Source of the DNA: JBASNZ01 sp049657775
GTDB lineage: Bacteria > Actinomycetota > Coriobacteriia > Anaerosomatales > Anaerosomataceae
DNA: 64,000 bases
Direction: 5' to 3'
NCBI GenBank assembly: GCA_049657775.1
Contig: JBASNZ010000050.1
Location: forward strand, 9,076-73,075
Positions 32,077 through 41,681 of the stretch are shown piece by piece (positions within the stretch are counted from its first letter, which is position 1; the number at the start of each line of letters is the position of its first letter). The position numbers and the translations under genes are program-made. The notes beneath the pieces were generated by a model. That model did not search any database, was not told the origin of the DNA, and worked only from the letters and a program-made list of their open reading frames with translations.

Positions 32077-34575
32077 CTACGGTGCCTCGACCACCTGCGC
32101 CACCCGGTCGCGCACAGCCTGCGAGAGGGCACCGAGCCCCCCGAAGTAGTGGATTTCGGTGATGTACGCACGGTAGTCGCTGAGGACATCCTCGGTCGCT
32201 GGAGATAGCGTCTTGGAATCCGACAGCAGAAGCACGGTGTCCAGGTATCCGAGCGCGGCCCCCGCCGCGAGCGCATCGGGGAAGTTGGCGCCTGTGGCGA
32301 GCCCAGCGCCGGACCAGTGCGCGCCGACGTCGTTGATGCCCATCAGAACAACCTTGGCGGCCGTTTCGTAGCGGTTGTCTCCTGCTAGCCTGTCTACACT
32401 CGCAGCACCGAACGCCGACTGCAGCGCCGAGTACATCGCTGGCTTCACGACCCCGGTGCCCCCAAGGACGTGGACTTCCGTGACCCCCGCCGCCTCCATT
32501 GCATCGACGGTCACCGCATCTCCCGCACCATTCTCGGCAAGGTAGATCGGCCATCCCTGCCCGGCCGCGAGTGGACCGGCCGCGAGAGCATCAGGGAAGT
32601 TTGCACCCGTGGCAACGAACGCCACGTTCTCGTACTCGACGCCGAGCGTGTCGACGACCTTCGCGGCAACCTTGCGCGCCGTGTCGTAACGGTTTGCACC
32701 GGCAACGCGGGTGACCTCCGAGCTCGCACCCATGGCAGCGAGAAGTTGTGTCTCGACCCCTGGCGCAACCGCACCGGTACCGCCAAGGATGACGGCGTTG
32801 GTGATGCCAAGGTCCTGAATCACGTCTACGACTTCCGCCGGTACGCTTGCCGTCTCGACAAGCAGCAGGGGCGCCTCGAGCGCACCGGCCAGCGCTGACC
32901 CGCCGAGCGCGTCGGGGAAGTTGCGTCCGGTTGCGATCACCACGGTGTCAGCGCCTTTGTCGGAGAAAGCCGTCCTCGCGGCCTCAGCAGCCGTCGCATA
33001 GCGATCGTCGCCTTCGATGGGAACGTATTCGTGCCATCCCTCGACAAAGATGCTGACCGTTGCGGTCGCAGAGTAGTCCATGCCGTCGTACACCCTGTAT
33101 TGGAAGGAATCCATGCCGGTGAATCCTTCATCGGGGGTGTACTCAAAACTGCCCAGCGTCGTCTGCATCACGTACCCGTGCAGCGCATCATATGTTCCGC
33201 TCACCTGTATCGTGTCGCCATCGAGATCGTAGTCGTTTCCAAGGACTCCGGGCGCGGGCACTACGAGCGTCTCGCTCTGCAGTGCCGTGTAGCAGGAGTC
33301 ATAGAAGTAGGCCTCCCCCGAATCCGCGCCCGCCGCATCGGCGCTGTAGGCCCCGACAAGGCACGTATTCCCATCAACCGCGACCGCGCTTCCGTACCAT
33401 GCGTCTGCAGTCGCCTCCACGGCGGCGAGATTCCGAGTCTCCGCCCAGTCGCTGCCGTTGTACGCGAACACGTATGCGCTGCCCGTGTATTCCCCGAGTT
33501 CGGGCGTGCGTGCCGCACCGACCACGGCGACACCCTTGTCGAGCGCAACCGCGTAGCCGAACTCGTGCTGGGCGGCACCGTCGGACGCCTTGAGTTTGTC
33601 GGTCTGCGTCCAGAGGGTCCCGGATCGACTGAATACGTAAGCCGAGCCCCGGAAATTCTCCTCGGGCAGCTCCTCCTCGTATTTCGCGCCGATAAGCGCT
33701 GTATCCCCATCGACCGCGACCGACCAGCCGAAGTAGTCAGCGGTGGCGGTGTCGCTCCCGAGGAGCTGCTGCGCGTACGACCACGTCGTGCCCGACCGCG
33801 TGTAGACGTACGCCGCGCCCGAATCGTAGCCCGCCGCATCGTCGTAGTACGAGCCGATCACAAGCGTGTCCCCATCCACGTCGAGCGCGGAGCCAAAGTA
33901 GAACGAACCCGAGGACGCGGGACCGATGAGGGCTTCCTGCGCCCACACATCCCCGGCGCCGCGGAACACGTACGCACCGCCCGCGTACCCGCTGTAGCCG
34001 TACGAGCCGACCGCGATGGTATCTCCGGAGATGGCTACCGCGCATCCGAACTCACCGTCCTCAACCCGCGAGGTCGGGGTGAGCTTCGCTGCGTGGGACC
34101 AGGTGGTGCCGTCTCGGGTGAACACATGCGCAGCACCCTTTCCGATGGCTCCGTCCTTGTCGCGGAACTCGCCAACGACTATGGTGTCGCCTTCGATATC
34201 AACCGACCACCCGAAGAACTCGTAGGGGCCGGGATCGGAACTCACGAGCTTGGCCGTCTCGATCCACTCGCCATTGACCCGCTCGTAAACGTAGGCAGCG
34301 CCAGCGTCGTCGGCGGCGTACGTCATGCCTATCACGGCGGTGTCTCCGTCGACCGCGACCGTGTGACCGAACTGGTCGTTCGCCATAGCGTCGTCCGGGA
34401 TGACCGGTGACTCGTTGTCGAAGGTCGCCGGGTCATCAAGCGCCACCGGCGGTCTGTTGACCGCGGTTGGCGCGATTCCCCCGGCCGAAGCGATGCCCCC
34501 CGGCAGCGCCGAAACGACAAGCAGCAGAACCGCCAGAAGCATGGAAATCGAACGGCAACGAGCATTGCGTCTCAT
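32077..34575 (-). CDS. Secreted beta-propeller surface protein with three CWB2 repeats
   Basis: 832 aa from ATG 34575 with GGGGAGG upstream. A signal peptide (about 1-31) is followed by seven FG-GAP-like blades of about 50-55 residues, each with a variant of FGWSVAVDGDTALIGA and GSAYVFSRSGTLWTQ, forming a probable seven-bladed propeller (50-440). Next is a cadherin/Ig-like tail (VLGNDYDLDGDTI, GSFEYTPDEGFTGMDSFQYRV). Three CWB2 repeats fill about 540-832 (IEGDDRYATAAEAAR, VIATGRNFPDALGGSALAG, VILGGTGAV). CWB2 domains attach proteins non-covalently to secondary wall polymers. The propeller is likely a ligand- or surface-binding module. The blades are nearly regular, implying recent duplication. 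Confidence 0.9.
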   Translation of the reverse strand: MRRNARCRSISMLLAVLLLVVSALPGGIASAGGIAPTAVNRPPVALDDPATFDNESPVIPDDAMANDQFGHTVAVDGDTAVIGMTYAADDAGAAYVYERVNGEWIETAKLVSSDPGPYEFFGWSVDIEGDTIVVGEFRDKDGAIGKGAAHVFTRDGTTWSHAAKLTPTSRVEDGEFGCAVAISGDTIAVGSYGYSGYAGGAYVFRGAGDVWAQEALIGPASSGSFYFGSALDVDGDTLVIGSYYDDAAGYDSGAAYVYTRSGTTWSYAQQLLGSDTATADYFGWSVAVDGDTALIGAKYEEELPEENFRGSAYVFSRSGTLWTQTDKLKASDGAAQHEFGYAVALDKGVAVVGAARTPELGEYTGSAYVFAYNGSDWAETRNLAAVEATADAWYGSAVAVDGNTCLVGAYSADAAGADSGEAYFYDSCYTALQSETLVVPAPGVLGNDYDLDGDTIQVSGTYDALHGYVMQTTLGSFEYTPDEGFTGMDSFQYRVYDGMDYSATATVSIFVEGWHEYVPIEGDDRYATAAEAARTAFSDKGADTVVIATGRNFPDALGGSALAGALEAPLLLVETASVPAEVVDVIQDLGITNAVILGGTGAVAPGVETQLLAAMGASSEVTRVAGANRYDTARKVAAKVVDTLGVEYENVAFVATGANFPDALAAGPLAAGQGWPIYLAENGAGDAVTVDAMEAAGVTEVHVLGGTGVVKPAMYSALQSAFGAASVDRLAGDNRYETAAKVVLMGINDVGAHWSGAGLATGANFPDALAAGAALGYLDTVLLLSDSKTLSPATEDVLSDYRAYITEIHYFGGLGALSQAVRDRVAQVVEAP

Positions 34576-34718
34576 GTGGGCCTCCCCTGACCGACTTGTC
34601 CGCAATCGGCCCCGGGGGGCCGCATGTGAATCTGAGTAGAGTCTATACCCCAGCGGAGCGGTTGCCAGCATGAGCCGAGCGGCGCATATCAGGGGCGGCC
34701 GAGCGTGGCAGGCCGGGT

Positions 34719-35828
34719 CTAGCTCGCCACCAGCGCGAGGGCTTTCGCGGCCCGAGGCTTCGACTCGCGCTTGAGCGTGGGGAACTTCGCGATGAGTGCC
34801 TCGACGATCTTGTCGCACCCGTAGTCCAGGATGTCGGTCGTGGGCAGGTGAAGGCGCGTCTCGTAGTCCTCGATGGTGCGCTCGATCTTACCGGCGGGCA
34901 TGCCTTCGTGCGAGAGCGCGATCGCCACGACCGCGGCAGGCGAGATCGCTTCGATCAGACGGATCTCCTCGTCGATCGTCGGCATCGCAAGCTGCGGGAA
35001 GTCGACCCGCGTCTTTCGCGCAGGCGGGTGCTGCAAGATCACGCCGTTCGGCATAGCGCCTTTGAGGATGCCGATCGAGCTCATGAACGCCGGATGGCTG
35101 ACCGCACTCTGGCCCTCGACCAGGATGATGTCCGGGCGCTCGGTCTCGAACGCTTCGATGACCGAGTGCTCGATCTCGCCGATGACGAACTGCGAGACGA
35201 GCGCATCGATGGGCGCACCGTACTTCGCCCCCTGCATCACGGTGGTCTGACCCGTTGCAACCAGCACCGACCTGATGCCCGCCGCGTTGAGGGCTTTGTT
35301 GAGCTCGATGGCCGTGGTGCCCTTGCCGCAGGCGCAGTCGGTTCCGAGCATCGCGATGACGGGGACGCTCACCTCGGCGATGCGGCCACTGAAGACGTGC
35401 AGGTCCCGAAGGTGGGGAGGCTTCCGGATGTCGGTGATCGAGATCTTGTGGAAGGCGGCCTTGAGAACGAACTCGCGGTCGTCCGAGAAGAACTGGTGAA
35501 GACCGTTGATGATGTCCATGCCTTCGCCCATGGCCTCCAGCACGAGCATGCGCTCGGCCGTCGAGATGCAGGCCTCCAGAGGTGCCTTGCCGTAGATATA
35601 GCAGTCGGGCGTGCTCGAAAGCGTGTGCAGTGCATCGGCCATGTCGGCGAAGATGGGGACGCCGTCCTTCACGCCGGTGAGTTCCTCCCCGGCGTCCTTG
35701 CCTGCTAAAGACCTATCGATGATCCCGACCACGGTGTAGGTCTCGGAATGCCGAATGAGTCCCGAGGCGGTCTTGCCATCTACCTGGCCGAACTGGTCGT
35801 CACAGTACACGAGGGCGGTCTGTTTCAT
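34719..35828 (-). CDS. DUF1611 family protein (DgcN-like)
   Basis: 369 aa, ATG 35828 with AGGAGC about nine nt upstream. An N-terminal Rossmann-like domain (VVGIIDRSLAGKDAGE, CYIYGKAPLE) is followed by a P-loop NTPase-like domain (MLGTDCACGKGTTAIELNKALN, VATGQTTVMQGAKYG, DIILVEGQSAVSHPAF). DUF1611 members include DgcN, reported as a D-glutamate N-acetyltransferase working with a racemase-like DgcA. No dgcA homologue is adjacent, so this role is only possible. It is cytosolic and monocistronic, with a 143-nt gap to the next gene. Confidence 0.8.
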   Translation of the reverse strand: MKQTALVYCDDQFGQVDGKTASGLIRHSETYTVVGIIDRSLAGKDAGEELTGVKDGVPIFADMADALHTLSSTPDCYIYGKAPLEACISTAERMLVLEAMGEGMDIINGLHQFFSDDREFVLKAAFHKISITDIRKPPHLRDLHVFSGRIAEVSVPVIAMLGTDCACGKGTTAIELNKALNAAGIRSVLVATGQTTVMQGAKYGAPIDALVSQFVIGEIEHSVIEAFETERPDIILVEGQSAVSHPAFMSSIGILKGAMPNGVILQHPPARKTRVDFPQLAMPTIDEEIRLIEAISPAAVVAIALSHEGMPAGKIERTIEDYETRLHLPTTDILDYGCDKIVEALIAKFPTLKRESKPRAAKALALVAS

Positions 35829-35977
35829 GGTGGGCTAGCTCCTAGCTTGGCAGGAGGCCCGATGTCACGCGTCAGCTACTGCGTCTGCACCGGTAGAGCG
35901 TCGAGGTCCGGTCGGGCTCAAGGCGAGTGACCGGATCAACACATTGTGGTGCCTGGCTCCGACTGGGGCTGCTCGCG

Positions 35978-37789
<1,812 letters not shown>

Positions 37790-37877
37790 GTATGTCCGAC
37801 TTTCATGGGGAAGGGGGCGTGATAGGATACCACGATTCCCGGGAGAAAGCACGGCGACGGAGCGAGCCCTGTCCGGG

Positions 37878-38447
37878 CTAGTTGGTGCTGTAGCTGGTCC
37901 CCGACAGCTTCACGCGTGTGCCACCCACCATCGCGTACCCCGAGATCGTCACCTTGGTGGGAAGATCGTACGGCGTCGCGTCCACTACTTTGGTGCCCGC
38001 GCCGCTCGTGCTGGTCTTGATGGTGTACGTCTTTGACTGACTGCCGCCGCACTTGTATGTACATGTGGCGTAGACGGTGGCGGCAACCGGCCTTCGGGTA
38101 TCGCTCGTGTAGACCTTGGCGATCAGCGTCACGTTGCCCGTGCTCGAACACGTCCCGACGGGGGAGGTGAGGAGTTGCGCGATGTATCCCTGCGCGGAGG
38201 CGCTGCTGCCGCCCGTGATGCCTCCGCCGCTGCCGCCCGTGATGCCTCCGCTGCTTTCGCCCGCGATCGCCGTGTCGCTCTTTGCGGCCGCCTTGAACGC
38301 CACGGGAGGGAGGGTCGTTTCCCGGAGACCGGCGGTGCGCGTGCTCTCCTCGGTCAAGCTGGAACGATAATCGATAGCCGACACCGTGGTGCAGCCGACA
38401 AGCGCCGCACACGTGACAAGCGCGATGATGACGAAGACACGACGCAT
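37878..38447 (-). CDS. Hypothetical lipoprotein with Gly/Ser repeat linker
   Basis: 189 aa, ATG 38447 with GGAGGGG upstream. Signal peptide with lipobox LVGC (Cys19). A low-complexity linker (SGGITGGSGGGITGGSS) contains tandem GGITGGS units. It is followed by an Ig-like beta-rich domain with paired Cys (TCSSTGNVTLIAKVY, YATCTYKCGGSQSKTY). It is probably anchored on the outer face of the membrane. Function unknown. It is monocistronic and divergent from the HAD gene across about 100 nt. Confidence 0.7.
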   Translation of the reverse strand: MRRVFVIIALVTCAALVGCTTVSAIDYRSSLTEESTRTAGLRETTLPPVAFKAAAKSDTAIAGESSGGITGGSGGGITGGSSASAQGYIAQLLTSPVGTCSSTGNVTLIAKVYTSDTRRPVAATVYATCTYKCGGSQSKTYTIKTSTSGAGTKVVDATPYDLPTKVTISGYAMVGGTRVKLSGTSYSTN

Positions 38448-38539
38448 GAATGCCCCTCCATAAGGTCCCTAGGACACAATACTGCATGTCTACCCCGAAT
38501 CCTGCGATGTCGTGTCGCGTCGGGTCTCGCCACGTCATC

Positions 38540-38545
38540 TACACT
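38540..38545 (+). promoter_or_regulatory. -10 box for leaderless HAD hydrolase mRNA
   Basis: TACACT, six nt before ATG 38552. No Shine-Dalgarno site and no clear -35. Confidence 0.5.
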
Positions 38546-38551
38546 GGACGC

Positions 38552-39205
38552 ATGAAAGCCCTCATCTTCGACTTCGACGGACTCATCGTCGACACCGAGA
38601 CCACGGCCATGCAGTCGTGGCGCGAACTCTACGCTGCGCACGGCGAGGAACTCCCGGCCGAGTCATGGTTGACGCTCATCGGCACGTGGGACGCGGTGTG
38701 GGACCCGCGCGCCGAGCTTGAGCACCGCCTCGGACGTGTGCTCGACTGGGAGTTGCTTGAGTCGGCCCGCGCAGCCCGTGAACTTGAGCTTGCCAGCGCC
38801 CAGCCGATGCTCCCGGGCGTTCGCGAGTGGCTGGACGAAGCCGACGCGCTTGGACTCCTCCTGGGTATCGCGTCGTCCTCCTCACGCCAGTGGGTGGAGA
38901 CACACCTTGTCCGACTCGGGATACTCGAGCGCTTCTCGGCTCTGGCAACCCGGCACGATGTGGAGCGAACCAAGCCCGATCCGGCGCTCTATTCCCTCGC
39001 GTGCGAGGCCCTCGATGTCTCACCGTCCGAGGCGGTTGCCGTCGAGGACTCCCTCCACGGAGTCGCAGCTGCGCACGGCGCCGGGCTGCGCGTGATCGCG
39101 GTACCCGGCCCTCTCACGAGCCACTTGGACTACGATGAAGCCGAGCTGCAGTTGCCATCGCTTGAGGCCATGAGCCTTGGGGAGGCGCTCGTCTCGCTGG
39201 GGTGA
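38552..39205 (+). CDS. HAD-superfamily hydrolase (beta-phosphoglucomutase/phosphatase-like)
   Basis: 217 aa. HAD motif I FDFDGLIVDTE with nucleophile Asp and acid Asp, motif II SSSSRQWV, motif III Lys in ERTKPDP, and motif IV VAVEDSLHGVAAAHGAG. A helical subclass-I cap follows motif I. It resembles the beta-PGM/CbbY/Gph group, so a sugar phosphate or phosphoglycolate substrate is plausible but not assignable. The start is set by the -10 box six nt upstream. YhhN and macro-domain genes follow at 9 and 22 nt and probably share the transcript. Confidence 0.88.
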   Translation: MKALIFDFDGLIVDTETTAMQSWRELYAAHGEELPAESWLTLIGTWDAVWDPRAELEHRLGRVLDWELLESARAARELELASAQPMLPGVREWLDEADALGLLLGIASSSSRQWVETHLVRLGILERFSALATRHDVERTKPDPALYSLACEALDVSPSEAVAVEDSLHGVAAAHGAGLRVIAVPGPLTSHLDYDEAELQLPSLEAMSLGEALVSLG

Positions 39206-39214
39206 GGGGTTGAT

Positions 39215-39856
39215 GTGAACGGCTCTGCGATACCCTTCTGCATACTTACGGCCTCAGGTGTCGCAGCGGCGCTTGTTGCCGCCCGGGCCGACAGGACCCT
39301 CTGGTATGCGGCGGCCAAACTCGCGGCGTCGGCGGGCTTTGTCGGCGTCGCTTTCACCGTGGGAGCCGCGCACGCCACGTGGAGCCAGATCGTGGCCGCC
39401 GGACTGGTTCTGGCTTCGATCGGTGACCTGGTGCTGGGAGCGCGCACCAAGCGGTCGCTCCCGATCGGGATGGCGTGCTTCGCGGCCGCGTATGCCGCGT
39501 ACGCTGTCGGCTTCACCAGTCGCGGGATGTCCATCCCTGCTGCAGCCGTGGGTGCAGCCGTGGCGACGATAGTCGGAGGCACCGCCTGGGTCCTGTTGTA
39601 CCCGCGCGTCCCGTCAATCCTACGTATTCCCGTCTCGATCTACATCGCGATCACGACGATCATGCTTGCCGCAGGCATTGCGACGGGCGCCACCCGACAG
39701 GCCTGGGCTCTCGTGGCGGGCGTCGTCCTCGTCGCGCTTTCCGACGGAGCTGTGGGCGCCGAGCGGTTCGGCGAGAGATCACTCGCGATCAAAGCTGTCG
39801 GGCTGCCAGCGTACTACCTGGGGCAGATACTCATAGCCGTTAGTCTGGCGGGATAG
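39215..39856 (+). CDS. YhhN/TMEM86-family lysoplasmalogenase-like membrane protein
   Basis: 213 aa from GTG 39215, GTGAGGGG upstream. Eight hydrophobic helices. It carries the family's LASIGDLVLGA segment after helix 3 and VALSDGAVGAERFGER near the end (S/D...D pattern). TMEM86/YhhN proteins hydrolyse the vinyl-ether bond of lysoplasmalogens. Plasmalogens occur in anaerobic bacteria, which fits the inferred lifestyle. The residues are present but bacterial activity is little tested, so the assignment is by family. It sits between HAD and macro-domain genes in one direction. Confidence 0.75.
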   Translation: MNGSAIPFCILTASGVAAALVAARADRTLWYAAAKLAASAGFVGVAFTVGAAHATWSQIVAAGLVLASIGDLVLGARTKRSLPIGMACFAAAYAAYAVGFTSRGMSIPAAAVGAAVATIVGGTAWVLLYPRVPSILRIPVSIYIAITTIMLAAGIATGATRQAWALVAGVVLVALSDGAVGAERFGERSLAIKAVGLPAYYLGQILIAVSLAG

Positions 39857-39878
39857 CGTCAGCGAGGAGGAGACGTTC

Positions 39879-40409
39879 GTGCCGGATCGGGTGGCATCTC
39901 GAATGCGAGTGGTCGTGGACGACATCACGACACTTGACGTTGACGCCATCGTGAATGCCGCCAACACGTCGCTGCTCGGTGGCGGCGGTGTTGACGGCGC
40001 CATTCACCGTGCCGCGGGACCGGGTCTGCTGGCCGAGACGCGCACACTTGGCGGCTGCCCCACGGGCGAAGCACGCATCACGGGGGGCTACAACCTACGA
40101 GCGCGGCACGTCATCCACACCGTCGGCCCTGTCTGGCACGGCGGCTGCCATGGCGAGCGCGAGTTGCTGCGATCGTGCTACGCCAACTCGCTCAGGCTTG
40201 CCGATGAGGCCGGGCTCGCCTCGGTGGCGTTCCCCTGTATCTCCACCGGCGTCTACGGGTATCCCAAGGGCGAGGCATGCGATGTCGCGGTCTCCGCGGT
40301 CAGCGAATGGCTCGCCGCCCACGACCTCCCGGACGAGGTCGTATTCTGCTGCTATAGCGAATCGGACGCGATGGTATACCGAGCACGACTGGGCGACTCC
40401 CATGAGTGA
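39879..40409 (+). CDS. Macro-domain protein, O-acetyl-ADP-ribose deacetylase-like
   Basis: 176 aa from GTG 39879 with GAGGAGGAG upstream. MacroD/YmdB-type signature: DAIVNAANTSLLGGGGVDGAIHRAAG, GGCPTGEARITGGYNL, VIHTVGPVWHGG and FPCISTGVYGYPKGEA. The family removes acetyl groups from O-acetyl-ADP-ribose and ADP-ribose from acidic side chains. The N-terminal few residues before MRVVVDDITTLD may be a start extension. It is the last gene of the HAD-YhhN-macro operon. It is cytosolic. Confidence 0.92.
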   Translation: MPDRVASRMRVVVDDITTLDVDAIVNAANTSLLGGGGVDGAIHRAAGPGLLAETRTLGGCPTGEARITGGYNLRARHVIHTVGPVWHGGCHGERELLRSCYANSLRLADEAGLASVAFPCISTGVYGYPKGEACDVAVSAVSEWLAAHDLPDEVVFCCYSESDAMVYRARLGDSHE

Positions 40410-40437
40410 AACGCAGACGCGTCGGCATCGGTGGCAA

Positions 40438-40478
40438 GACACCAGGAGACACCCAGGAGACACCAGGGTGGCACCAGG
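40438..40478 (+). repeat. Four degenerate 10-11-nt tandem repeats upstream of cspA
   Basis: Units GACACCAGGA, GACACCCAGGA, GACACCAGGG, TGGCACCAGG in a row, ending 38 nt before the cspA -10 box. Possible regulator-binding array or slippage product. Confidence 0.5.
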
Positions 40479-40512
40479 TAGCGACGGTACTGGCGCAATG
40501 ATCCAGCATCTG

Positions 40513-40521
40513 TGCTATACT
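40513..40521 (+). promoter_or_regulatory. Extended -10 promoter of cspA
   Basis: TGC-TATACT (40513-40521) is a textbook extended -10. The transcript would start near 40528, giving a leader of about 106 nt. Confidence 0.6.
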
Positions 40522-40527
40522 GCGTCC

Positions 40528-40633
40528 GCGGGCCAAAGATGGCTCGAAGGATTGCGACGTGACACACCGCATTTCTTGCGGAAGTCGCGTCGTTTTGTTT
40601 TGCCCCGACAGTGGGGCGAGAGGATGGATTTGA
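40528..40633 (+). promoter_or_regulatory. cspA 5' leader with hairpins beside the ribosome site
   Basis: CCGCA/TGCGG (40567-40571 with 40577-40581) sits inside GCGAC/GTCGC (40554-40558 with 40584-40588), followed by a T-rich spacer. GCCCC/GGGGC (40602-40617) then ends right next to the GAGAGGA ribosome site. Cold-shock genes often use such leaders as temperature-responsive elements. Confidence 0.5.
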
Positions 40634-40837
40634 ATGGCAGAAGGTAAGGTCAAGTGGTTCAACGCTGACAAGGGTTACGGCTTCATCGAGCGCGAGGGTG
40701 GCGACGACCTGTTCGTCCACTTCTCCGAGATCCAGGGCGAGGGTTTCAAGACTCTCGACGAGGGTCAGGCTGTCTCCTTCACCGAGGCCACCGGCCAGAA
40801 CGGTAAGCAGCAGGCAACCCAGGTGCGTGCACTCTAA
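40634..40837 (+). CDS. cspA: Cold-shock protein, CspA family
   Basis: 67 aa, full family length. RNP1 KGYGFIER and RNP2 LFVHFSE motifs are intact in a single OB fold, opening MAEGKVKWFNADKGYG. It binds single-stranded RNA and DNA and acts as an RNA chaperone in cold or growth transitions. ATG 40634 has AGAGGA nine nt upstream. A promoter, a structured leader and a terminator frame it as a single-gene unit. Confidence 0.97.
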   Translation: MAEGKVKWFNADKGYGFIEREGGDDLFVHFSEIQGEGFKTLDEGQAVSFTEATGQNGKQQATQVRAL

Positions 40838-40864
40838 GCACGTGCGAGCCGCATAGCACGTAAG

Positions 40865-40894
40865 AGCCGGGCGATCCAAGAGGGTCGCCCGGCT
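40865..40894 (+). terminator. Rho-independent terminator of cspA
   Basis: Perfect 10-bp stem AGCCGGGCGA/TCGCCCGGCT with 10-nt loop, followed by TTCGT. 28 nt after the stop. Confidence 0.85.
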
Positions 40895-40943
40895 TTCGTA
40901 TATCCCTGAACAGGCTCCCGTACCCGAACACGCGCGGGCAGGC

Positions 40944-41453
40944 CTAGCGGAGGCGGATATCGAGAAGGCAGCGCTCGGACTCGGGTTCGCCAAGACGCTC
41001 CGTGATCTCGATGTCGAGCCCTGCGCCCTCGAAGGTACCTTCGTCGACGGCCGACGCGATGCGACACAGCACGTCGATCTCGTACTCGGGCACACCGTGC
41101 TCGCGCCACGTCTCCACAAGCGGGCATGCGGTCATCCTCAGCAGGATCCGGCTTGTGCCGACCGCCTCGACTCCGGGCTCGAAGAGCGCTCCGCCGCAGG
41201 GCGAGCCCTCGCAGAAGATCTCGCCGATCTCCTCCAGGTCCCCGTCCTCGGCAGCCTCACGGTACTTCTCGGAGATCTCCACGCCGCGGTCGTAGATGGC
41301 GCTGCGCATGAGCTCGATGGCCTGCTCGGGCCCGAGTTCCGCGGCAAGAGTCTGGTATAGGTTCAGATAGATGAGAGCGCGGTTTTCGAACGCGGCGCGT
41401 GTCTCCGCCTGCGCGATTTCGAGCGGTGTCGAACCGCCGCCTGTGGTATTCAT
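40944..41453 (-). CDS. L-2-amino-thiazoline-4-carboxylate hydrolase-like protein
   Basis: 169 aa, ATG 41453 with GTGAGGT upstream. It matches the ATC-hydrolase-like family by the helical N-half (AFENRALIYLNLYQTLAAELGPEQAIELM) and the C-half with conserved Cys (EIFCEGSPCGG, MTACPLVETWREHGV, EIDVLCRIASAVDEG). Family members are common in anaerobes, and true ATC hydrolase activity is known for few, so the substrate is unassigned. Several Cys suggest a metal or redox site. It is divergent from the radical-SAM gene. Confidence 0.7.
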   Translation of the reverse strand: MNTTGGGSTPLEIAQAETRAAFENRALIYLNLYQTLAAELGPEQAIELMRSAIYDRGVEISEKYREAAEDGDLEEIGEIFCEGSPCGGALFEPGVEAVGTSRILLRMTACPLVETWREHGVPEYEIDVLCRIASAVDEGTFEGAGLDIEITERLGEPESERCLLDIRLR

Positions 41454-41546
41454 GGGTACCTCACATTCCGCATGACGAACCTGCCGTTTCAGGACTCAAG
41501 CCTACCACCAGGGCCGCGCCCCGGCGCACCCGCTTGCTCCCGCCCA

Positions 41547-41625
41547 CAACGGGACGCTCGTCCGGGTTGGCGCGTGGCAGTTCGCGTCGCAACGGGACGA
41601 GCACGCCCGGGGGTTGGCGCGCGGC
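41547..41625 (+). repeat. Imperfect direct repeat of about 33 nt before the radical-SAM promoter
   Basis: 41547-41578 and 41590-41625 both start CAACGGGACG and end GGGTTGGCGCGNGGC, with a small insertion in the second. The second copy contains the -35 box at 41614. Confidence 0.55.
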
Positions 41626-41643
41626 TTGCAACTCATGTAACCT
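41614..41643 (+). promoter_or_regulatory. Candidate promoter of the radical-SAM/SPASM gene
   Basis: TTGGCG (41614-41619), 18-bp spacer, TAACCT (41638-41643). Confidence 0.45.
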
Positions 41644-41681
41644 CGAAGCATCCGTTTTCCCGCCTCTAGGAGGCCCTCCGC

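Noticed and set aside
40438..40478. CRISPR-like array upstream of cspA
   Set aside because: Units are 10-11 nt with no spacers and no cas genes are nearby.
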